A stretch of DNA of 64,000 nt, taken from contig OZ024828.1 in assembly GCA_964016985.1 (NCBI GenBank), forward strand, positions 4,179,701 to 4,243,700, given 5' to 3'. The stretch is from Anodontia alba (taxonomy: Eukaryota; Mollusca; Bivalvia; Lucinida; Lucinidae). The position numbers and the translations under genes were made by a program. Under the pieces are notes generated by a model. The model searched no databases, had not been told where the DNA came from, and worked only from the letters and a program-made list of their open reading frames with translations. Positions 56,119 to 64,000 of the stretch are shown here, piece by piece (position 1 is the first letter of the stretch; every line of letters begins with the position of its first letter).

Positions 56119-57436
56119 CCTACTCAATGTCATCTACATACTAGTGAAGTATCATGAAAATAACGTGTTTTAAAATTATGGTTCACACAAGATTTTTATA
56201 ATTCCAGAGACAATGGGATATAACTCATAGACCAAGTCAGTTAGAGCTGTCTTTCTTGTACTTGACACCCCTACCAAATGCCCTCTACAACCTGATAGAG
56301 TTTCATGCAAATAGCTCAAAGGGTACTTAGGATTTACGGGGGTGTACAATAATGCGTTTATGGACAGACAGATGGATGGATGGAGGGATGGATTCCATGC
56401 TGATAGCTATATCCCCTAAACCTATCAGTAAGAGGATAACAAAATTCAACAAAAGGTCTTGATGGTATAGCTATATAAACTTAGATGCAATTTTCTTTAC
56501 TTTTATATGAAATATCCAAGACTGTGACCTTGACCTCAGGGTCATACCCCGGGATGGGGATCATGCTGAGTAAAACTCTACACCTATATCTACCAACATG
56601 TAAAATATTAATGAAATTCCTCAAAGGGTCTTGATGATATTGCTATATAAACATAAATACAAAAATTTTGACTTTTTTATGAAAATTCTAAGTCTGTGAC
56701 CTTGACCCCAAGGTTATCCCCCGGGGTAGGATTGGTGCTGGTAAAAACTTAAGCCCTATATCTACCATTATGCCAAATATGAATAAAATCTATCAAAGGG
56801 TCTTCATAATATAAGGTCGTATAAACTTTAACGTAAAAACTTTGACCCTAAGACAAAAATAAAGTATGAATGAATAATGCTTCAACAGATGGACGGACAG
56901 AGGAACAGATTCCTTGCTGATTGCTATATCCGCTCAGCCTTTCAGTTAAGGGATAATGAAATTTAACAAAAGGTCTTGATGATATGGCTATATAAACTTA
57001 AACACAAATTTTTTTACTTTTATATGAAAATTCTAAGTTTGTGACCTTGACCTCGGTCACACTCGGGGTGGGGATCATGCTGAGTAAGACTCTAGGCCAA
57101 TATCTACCAGCATATGAAATATAAATGAAATTCCTCAAGGGTCTTGTTGATATAGCTATATAAACTTAAACACAAAAAACTTTGACTTTTTTAATGAAAA
57201 TTCTGTGACCTTGACCCCAAGGTCACCCCCGGGGTGGGGATGGTGCTGATAAAAACTTTAGACCTATATCTACCATCATACCAAATATGAATGAAATCCA
57301 TCAAAGGGTCTTCAAAATATGAGGTCTTATAATCTTTAACACAAAAACTTTGACCCTGTGACGGAAAGATGAATGAATGGACGAATGGACGAACAGAAAT
57401 GCGAAAACTATATACCCCATATACTTTGTATGTCGG

Positions 57437-58108
57437 GGGTATAATTAAATGTTATCTACTGCAGTTGTGATGGGGCTTTAATATTACAGAGAAAGAAACA
57501 TTTCATGATATTTATGGCTGAGTCAACAGGAACTAGAAAATCATATTTTGTAGAAAATTTTATGAAATCAAGATTCCAAGAACAAAAGTTTTGCAAGGTC
57601 ATCATTTTTAAAGATCTAAGTTGGGAAGCAAACTCTCAAGTCTCTAACTTGACTTCAGATTTGCTGCAGGGGTAGGGGATCTTTCTATGAACAAATCTGT
57701 GGACTAGGACCAGAATCTAACACCAGTCTAATCATCCAGGCACTCAGCAAATACACACAGGTCTTTAGAAAGCTTTTAAAAAAGTCTTTAATCCAACACC
57801 AGTCCATGTATCAATTTAATATATTCAAGCATTTAAGATAGGTCTTCAGAAAACTTCAACATCAAATTTCTGCATCTGTGACCTTGACCTTAACATCACT
57901 GAGTGGGACTGGGTGGTACTGTGTAAAACATTGGATCTGTATCTACAATCATCGGCCCTAGTATCAACCAATTCTATACCTTAACTTCACTGAGTCTGTG
58001 CCCTTTGTGAACCCTTAATGATGCTTTTCCACCAGGGCACGACATCAAAGTATACATAAATCCCTTCACTAATATAGAAATCAGCAATGACTAATCAGCA
58101 TCTGAGCT
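57437..58108. repeat. degenerate family L-like sequence
   Basis: Contains 'tctgtgaccttgacctt' and 'actgtgtaaaacattggatc', which echo family L monomers, but there is no clear period. No gene seen. Confidence 0.4.
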
Positions 58109-58320
58109 GTTACCCTTCTTATGCTGAAAAAATAAGATGCCACGCCCACTTCTAATTTCCAGTCAATCAGATTACTTGATCCGGGTTTTTGATAGAAATT
58201 CACATATTTAATGACAAACAGTGCAGATCCAGATCAGTTGGCTTCTTCAGAAGCCAACTGATCTGGATCTATACTGTTTGCTAAGACAGGGCATGTCGTG
58301 TTCAGCAACAGAAGGGTTAA
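58109..58320 (+). mobile_element. MITE O copy
   Basis: From 'ttacccttcttatgctgaa' to 'ttcagcaacagaagggttaa'. Central palindrome 'ccagatcagttggcttcttc' and its complement (about 58229-58270), flanked by 'aaacagtgcag / actgttt'. Confidence 0.8.
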
Positions 58321-58521
58321 CTTCTGGGCATCACCGTCTGGGTAATCTATATTGTCATACTATAAAATACAGCTTTTGTAACAAGAAATTAAACTTGATG
58401 TTTTTATTTCAAATATTTTATCAAGATATAAGAATTGTTATCTGAAAATCATACCCGAGCTACAATTTGTTACATTTTAACCAAAAAAACAGAAGCATAT
58501 GATGAGCGCTATGAATAAACA
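58321..58521. other. short stretch, nothing recognised
   Basis: Two hundred bases of AT-rich sequence without ORF support or repeat match. Confidence 0.4.
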
Positions 58522-60205
58522 AGAGGCCCACAGGCCACAACTCGCTCACCTGAGTGAAACTGCCACTGCAGCTATGCAGATGGAATGCAACATTTTTCCA
58601 ATACTGCTATGACAAGGCAATGGCTTAAACAGGTTTTGAGATATCTTGCTTACAAGGTTAAAATGCTGAAATTTTCAAAATGCCATAAGTAAAAAAAAAG
58701 TTCAGATATTTTTCAGAAGTCATTTGGTTCATCTACTTATCCTGTCCTTTAAAGAGTTTTTTTTTTTCTTTTTTTAGCTCTGGCAATCATTTTGTTCAGC
58801 AGAGCAGAACCATTTTAGCAATTTTGGCAAAGGAGCATAAGAGGAACACTGATGTTGAATTATTTTGAAATCTGGCCACTGGCCACGGAGATGTCGTTTA
58901 AAGGTTTTTCTATTTTTAGCTCTGGTGATCATTTTGTTCAGCAGAACAGAACCACTATGGCAATTTTTGTAAAGGGCACAAGAGGAATATTTCTGTGAAA
59001 TCATTTTGAAATCAGACCACTGGCCAAGGAGGAGATGTTTAAAGTTTGTTTGCTTTTTATTTTTAGCTCTGGCCGCCATTTTGTTCAGCCGAGCAGAACT
59101 TCTTTTGCAATTTTGGTAAAGGGCAATAAGAGGAACACTTCTGTGAAATTACTTTGGAATCAGGACACTGGCTGCGGAGGAGATGTCCTTTAAAAGTTTT
59201 TTTTTCTATTTTTATTCAGCCAAGCAGAGCCATTTCTGTAACTTTGGCTGAGAGCCATTGGTGGAATACTTCTGTGCAAATATTTTGAAATCAGGCCATT
59301 GGCCAAGGACTAGATGTCGTTTGAAGATTTTCTATTTGTAGCTCTGGCAGCCGTCTTGTTCAATGGAGCAGAACCACTGTGGCCATCTTCGATTTTTCAT
59401 TGACATAAATTTAGCTTGTTTCGATCCAGAGGTCATCCTGTTTGCTAAAGAGCAAGTTTCGGCTCAAAGCGATCTAAGGTTTGAGAAGAGACGTTGAAAA
59501 CTGATTTTCGAGATGGTGGCTGTGGTGGCCATCTTGGATTTTCTATCAGTTCATTTAAGTAATTTTCGTCTCATAAGCGCCCTAATGCTCATCATCAATT
59601 TTCAATTCAACTGGATTAGAGAGGAGATGTCCAAAATATGAATTCTCAACATTTTTCCCATATAAATGTATAGGGCCCATACAAATGCATGGGAAGCAAA
59701 TCTGACCTTGCCGTAAAAAGGTCAAATGTCAATGTAGGACCATCATTTCAGCAATTATGGTAGATCTCCTGTCCCCAAGAATTTGTGCAAAGATAAGGCT
59801 CAAGGGCTTATTTGGTTCTGGAAAAGAAGATTTTTAAAGGTTTTTACCATATATGGGCATGGCAGCCATCATGGTAAATGGACCATGACCACTACAAAGT
59901 TTTAAGTCAACTGGCTTTTTAATTCAGGGGGAGAAGCGAAAAATAGATTTTCAAGATGACTGCCATGGAAGCAATTTTGGATTTCCAATCAGAACGACCA
60001 TAGCTATTTTTGATCTACAAGTCACCCTGATGCTTCCTACCAAGTTTCAAATCAATTGGCCCAGGGGTGTAAGACGAATTGGCTTTTAAAGTAAATTGTT
60101 GATGCCACGACAGACGACACACGACGGACGATGCACAATGGACATTGACCGATCATAATAACTCCCATTGGGCACAAACCTTGAGCACTTCGTGCTTCAG
60201 TGAGC
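58522..60205 (+). mobile_element. composite HINE-like element (families A, I, G, H)
   Basis: It starts 'acaagaggcccacaggccac' with GCTCACCTGAGTG. It then has one family A-like unit (58600-58730), about five family I-like units ('agctctggcaatcattttgt', 58770-59340), family G-like sequence ('aggtcaaatgtcaatgtagg', 59700) and family H-like sequence ('aatagattttcaagatgact', 59940). It ends 'cacttcgtgcttcagtgagc'. Several monomer types thus occur within one pair of ends. Confidence 0.6.
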
Positions 60206-60284
60206 TGGGAGCTAAAACTGTCTAAACATAACATTAACCTAAATGGTGATGACAGTAAATAACTAAGTTTTGCTTCTGTATATA

Positions 60285-60830
60285 TTTGTTTGATTTGATG
60301 TTTTACGGTCCATTCCCGGTACAGTTCATGCTGAACTAGTCAGTTAACCTACTCACACTTTTAGTGGGCAGGTTTAGACCTCTAAGCAGTGAATCATTCC
60401 TTGAATCAGTGGAATTTTGATTGATTGTGTTGGGGTTTAACAACACGTCAACCCTTGTGGTCACTCTGTGTCGTCTCCAGAAAAGGGAGAAAAGAGAAAG
60501 AAGAGATAGTAGAGCAGATGAAAGAGAAGGACAGGAAGAAAGAGGAACAGGAATGAAAATGTAAGAAACAGAAGAAATAAAAACATTCTCCCTCTACATC
60601 CCCACTCTACCCTTACCTGCTACAAGGATAGCAGGCCTTGCCCAACTGTAAGCCAATATCAGTTGCAGGCCCAGTGACGTGAATCAGTGGAAGGGGAAGA
60701 ATGGCTGTAGAAATTATTTCATGATCAATCTCCATGAAAGTTATGTGGTCAAGCTGGGATTCAAACTTGGATCTGCAGTGAGACTTGCTACTGACTGTGC
60801 TATGGAACCAAGCCTCTGTGTACTGTGTAC
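60285..60830 (-). repeat. degenerate SINE-1 relative, interrupted by SINE-2
   Basis: 'gatgttttacggtccattcc', 'cagttaacctactcacactt' and 'gcaggtttagacctctaagc' follow the SINE-1 body. It continues after the insert with 'tgaatcagtggaagggg' and a degenerate tRNA-like head ('ctgggattcaaacttggatc'). Confidence 0.65.
60415..60679 (-). mobile_element. SINE-2 copy with 13-bp TSD
   Basis: Flanked by 'tgaatcagtggaa' (60402-60414 and 60680-60692). Same family as 48820-49114. It has inserted into an older SINE-1 relative. Confidence 0.85.
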
Positions 60831-60867
60831 CCAAGATCCCTTTTCATGTGATAATGAGTGGTCATAC

Positions 60868-61020
60868 TTGTAGCAATTTCAACTTCTTCGTGCTCGAACT
60901 CTGCCAGGTACTTTCCCATGAACCATGGTATTTTCAACTCTGGCTTGTCTATTGCAAGACATCTGTTAATGTGTATTATCCTTTGGTACATTGATCTTCT
61001 GAAACCTTCATCATTACATT
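60868..61020 (-). CDS. candidate internal exon A of minus-strand gene
   Basis: Acceptor 'aacttaattttccag|AA' and donor 'ACAA|GTATGA' enclose 153 nt, open in the phase-1 frame: 'CNDEGFRRSMYQRII', 'INRCLAIDKPELKIPWF', 'MGKYLAEFEHEEVEIAT'. The 'PEL.(I/V)PWF..KY' pattern recalls FAST-kinase-like (FASTKD) mitochondrial RNA-binding proteins, a weak suggestion only. Both flanking introns would be phase 1, like three candidates further along the minus strand; the junction to the 41617 exon gives ATC. The exon sits between an old SINE and a pogo-like MITE. Confidence 0.58.
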
Positions 61021-61074
61021 CTGGAAAATTAAGTTATAAGAAGACGCTTTATTTTAAACCAAAAGGTATTGATA

Positions 61075-61369
61075 CAGTCGACTCTCGTTATCTCGATCTC
61101 GCTTATCTCGAGTAACCGGTTATCTCGAAGTAAAAATCTGGTCCCTGTTCTACCATGGAAATCTAACAACAAATATCAAAATATTGTGGAAAAGAGGAGA
61201 AATTTTAATATATTTCTTAACTTCAGGAGTCAAATTACATATTCATTTATTAAATGTGGTTGTTCGATTTATTGTTTTCCTCAAATCCGCAAATCTAATA
61301 TGTTGAGGCATAGATATCTCGAAGTATTCCAGAAAGTCACTTGGACTTCGAGATCACGAGAGTCGACTG
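61075..61369. mobile_element. pogo/Tigger-like MITE
   Basis: Ends 'cagtcgactctcgttatctc' and 'gagatcacgagagtcgactg' are inverted; TA lies at 61073-61074 on the left, and 'ca' on the right where TA is expected. Related in sequence to 23616-23940. The ORF at 61069-61419 is a reading of the element. Confidence 0.82.
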
Positions 61370-61419
61370 CATTTTTCTTACTGATCCATGAAAACCTAGG
61401 CCAAGTCAAGAGAAAATGA

Positions 61420-61852
61420 AATTTTTAAATGTAAAACATATTTTAACTAGCAATACTTAACCTATAGATAATGTGCTATTCTATTCTGTATTTTGCACCT
61501 TCCACACAGAAAAACGACAGTTCAGTCGTCTTATATACAGTCTTAATCTAGAAGGTCCCTTAGGCAGTTACCAGTATGACGTAACTCTTCCCGTTTAAAT
61601 GATCATGTGTATAAAAACAACAGAATCAATTAGAACAGAGCTGCATGGGCGGAAGTTGGAATTCCCTTATCTATAGGTTAAGTATTGCTATTAAAATATG
61701 TTTTACTTTTAAAAACTTCATTTTAACTGCACAATACATTAACCTATAGATAATGTGCTAGAATTAGCAGATTAGGAGGGAGGAACTCTCCTAGTTTAAT
61801 ACCAATAATATAAATCCCACTTACTTCTGATTTAGACTCAGGAATAAGATAT
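61420..61852. mobile_element. unit R copy next to DIRS recombinase
   Basis: Same order as 24756-25205: arm 'acttaacctatagataatgtgct' type sequence, conserved middle ('agaaggtcccttaggcagtt'), inverted arm (about 61673-61730), then a third 'aacctatagataatgtgct' (61741). It lies just beyond the 3' end of the DIRS recombinase reading on the minus strand, where the terminal repeat of a DIRS element would be expected. Confidence 0.65.
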
Positions 61853-61984
61853 ATATATAAGATATAATCTTATGGATGATCTTATTCCTTACATATACAT
61901 GTATATAAGATATCATTACCTTAATATATGTACTGTAAGCTTTGGAGACTATTAACAATCTTTAGGCATCAAAGGCATTGTCTT

Positions 61985-63700
61985 GCTGGCCCCCCACCAC
62001 TTTTTGGGCCACAACCCAATCTCTTGAGGTTTTCCGCTTGTTGAGACATGGCCCTAAAGTAGAACTTAGCGAAGGTAGAAGAATGACTCCAGACTGTTGC
62101 TTTGAGGATTTTGTTCAGAGGAACTTTATCACAGAATGCCCAAGAAGATAGAGCCCCAACTTCATGAGCTTTAATCTTAAGGAAAGAGATGTCTCTATTA
62201 GTTTTCTATAGGCAAGCTTAATAGTTTAAGATATCCGTCTAGAAACTGAAGCCTTAGAAATATCTTGATTGCCTTTTATAGGTAGAAATAGTTTAGTTCT
62301 ATTCTGACGAAAGGGACGAAAGGGGCTAGTCATTTTTAGGTAAAATTTTAAAGCTCTTATGGGGCATAAAAGTCTATCCAATTGATCCCTTTTGTATATT
62401 TAGGCTAAGTTAGGGATAACTATAGGGCTGATACATGGAAGCTGATTTTTCGCTAAGAAACCAGTTCGAACTATCAATGAAACTGATCCATTAGATTGGT
62501 TAAACCAGTTTGAACTATCAATGAAACTGATCCATCAGATTGGTTGAATCTTAAATGATTTGCACCCACTGGCAAGGCATGAATTTCGGTACATCTTTTA
62601 GCAAATAGAATAGCTGTCTTGATCGTAACGTGGAGTTTAGATGCCTTATGAAGAGGTTCAACTGGGGCTTTCTGTAAGCAAAAAAAAGATAAGAGAAAAG
62701 TCCAGGGAGTGAGTGCCACAATCACAAACCGCAGCCCTTCCCAGCCCCCAAAAGGAAGAGGAAACCGACAAATCCAAATAAGCACAAATTGAACAAATGT
62801 ACGAAAAGCACTAAGATTAGCTCTCTCTTCCCCAAGCGAGGTAATCGCAATACTAAAAGGACTGAAAAACACAAGAACAAAATGACACACTGAAAGACAC
62901 AACAAATTGCCTCATAGAATAAACCACAAAGCAACAAAGAGTAAGACTAAAACCGGGACCACCGCCTTAGAACAGTCAGTAGAGTAAACCACAGGGGGGT
63001 TTAAAGTACTTTTACAGCTAGCTAACTTCACCCTGGGTCCCGATGCTACTCTTAATACAGAAACACATAAAAGTTTGGTTCGCATAAAGGCTCCCAACTC
63101 AACAAATTTAAGAGTATTAGAGATCATAGCTCTATATCCTTTGGTAGTACTTATTTGATACTTTTTCTCAGAGAAAAGGTAGATGAGGAAATCGGCTATC
63201 ACTGTAAGAGAGGCCCAGACTGGATCAATCTTTCTTCTATAACACCAATTAGAGAATACAATCCATTTTACATCATAGAATTTTTGAGTAGATTTTTGTC
63301 TTGATTTTGAGATAAAGTTTGCAACGTCTTTCAAAAACTTTTTATCTCTGATTGATTGTTTGATAACTCCCAAGTGTAAAGGTCAAGTAATGTGAGGTTT
63401 TGGTGTAGAAATCTTCCTTTTGACTGTGTCAGAAGTTTTGGAAATAGTGGAAGACAAATCGGGGCTGACACTAGAAGCTAAAGTAACTCTGAGAACCACA
63501 GCTGTTGGGGCCAGAAAGGAGCAATGAGAACTATTCTGCACTGAGACTGGCATATCTTGGCTAGAATAGATCAGAATTGTAGGAGAAAACGCATATGCAT
63601 GAAGTGAATTCCAGTTCACTAATAAAACTGCAAGCCATGCACCATGCCCCGCCACAGCGACATATTCCCTATGCACCTGTAGTATAAGGATTGAAAACAA
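61985..63700 (-). pseudogene. DIRS RT/RNase H end and tyrosine recombinase, decayed
   Basis: Read right to left. The end of the RT/RNase H region shows 'LHAYAFSPTILI' and, one frame over, 'APFWPQQLWFSE' (about 63530-63480). Then comes the recombinase N-terminal domain at 63373-63100: 'FISKSRQKSTQKFYDVKWIV', 'VIADFLIYLFSEKKYQIS', 'YRAMISNTLKFVELGAF'. A shared non-coding interruption fills 63092-62693. The catalytic part follows: 'KAPVEPLHKASKLHVTIKTA', 'EIHALPVGANHLRFNQSDGS', then 'KIKAHEVGALSSWAF' and 'TFAKFYFRAMSQQAENLKRL' (about 62190-62050). The HxxR motif reads HEVG, so a catalytic Arg is lost, and several frameshifts are present. Such a recombinase joins the cDNA circle into the host without a target duplication. 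Confidence 0.82.
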
Positions 63701-64000
63701 TCTAAGTTAAACGTGAAGAGAAGCAATAAACAGTTATTTCATAACAAAAAAAAAAAAAAGTCTAAGTTAAAAATGCAATAAAAAGTGATAAAAAGTAATT
63801 TCAGGATTCTGAAAAAAACAATATGCATATCTTCAGACCATCCTAAAAGCGTGTGTAAAGTTTCAAAAAGATCGGCCTGAAAATGTAGGAGGAGTCGTGT
63901 GTACAAGGTACATACTCCCTATACATTTCTGTAGTATTAGGGCTCGAAAAAAGTATAAGTTAAAACTGCAAAAAAATGTAATAAAAAATAATTTCAGGAT
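63701..64000. repeat. tandem repeat running off the window
   Basis: 'agtctaagttaaaaatgcaa' (63760) and 'agtataagttaaaactgcaa' (63951) mark a period of about 190 bp. 'gatcggcctgaaaatgtaggaggag' type sequence resembles family M monomers. It continues past the right edge. No gene. Confidence 0.55.

Larger units (their letters stand above)
55120..57436 (+). mobile_element. HINE-like family L array
   Basis: Starts 'aaaactagacaaagtgccca' with 'atatatcccgac' and ends 'tatgtcgggggtataatt'. It contains monomers with 'gaccttgaccccaaggtca' and 'aactttagacctatatctac'. A SINE-1 (55821-56118) and an expanded (TA)n (55476-55569) interrupt it. 'gatggacggacagagg'-type tracts occur at 56366, 56890 and 57375. 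No coding sequence. Confidence 0.65.

Noticed and set aside
62474..62905. Splice acceptor 'tttgcttacag' in the DIRS recombinase as an intron end
   Set aside because: The bases before it encode the conserved 'PW…LQ' of the recombinase once a one-base deletion is allowed, so the acceptor-like run is coding sequence.

Overview
The window reads as non-coding, repeat-saturated DNA from an animal nuclear genome, most likely a bivalve mollusc. The signs are short coding pieces bounded by GT/AG splice signals, tRNA-headed SINEs with target-site duplications (TSDs), animal-type mariner, DIRS, Gypsy and Helitron remnants, and many elements built from ~150-160 bp monomers with a (ACGG)n tract and a terminal hairpin, which resemble the 'pearl'/HINE elements known from bivalves. 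No bacterial operon, CRISPR array, rRNA gene or convincing tRNA gene is present. By eye the DNA is AT-rich. The bivalve assignment is inference from repeat style, not from a database match.

Layout. 0-8 kb: a nested repeat zone with a SINE holding a foldback insertion, a broken mariner joined to a DIRS gag remnant, and a three-level nest (foldback element > HINE-like element > Helitron). 8-15.4 kb: a mosaic of HINE-like tandem families carrying a Gypsy LTR/gag remnant and a captured coding fragment. 15.4-23.3 kb: three large HINE-like arrays, one with an apparently exact 708-bp duplication. 23.3-35 kb: MITEs, a TA-flanked 1-kb DNA transposon, AT-rich sequence, one HINE-like array and a ~59-bp satellite. 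35-45 kb: HINE-like arrays, MITEs, a Harbinger-like remnant and SINEs. 45-50.4 kb: one HINE-like element split by a 2.3-kb segment that holds the clearest gene-like DNA in the window. 50.4-64 kb: reverse-transcriptase debris, an inverted full-length HINE-like copy, more arrays, and a decayed DIRS reverse transcriptase/tyrosine recombinase region at the right edge.

Host coding content is small and scattered. Four minus-strand exon candidates (60868-61020, 41617-41712, 33571-33642, 23400-23513) each have an acceptor and a donor, each are a multiple of three long, and all sit between phase-1 introns, so they join into one open frame of 145 codons across 37 kb of repeat-filled introns. One plus-strand exon candidate lies at 7862-7985. 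A small two-exon minus-strand gene (48695-48709 plus 47725-47922, 70 codons) faces a plus-strand first-exon-like ORF at 49461 across a short GC-richer, promoter-like interval. None of these proteins could be named with confidence.

All calls come from reading the sequence; no alignment, splice predictor or database search was run. Boundaries of repeats are approximate unless a TSD or empty site is described.
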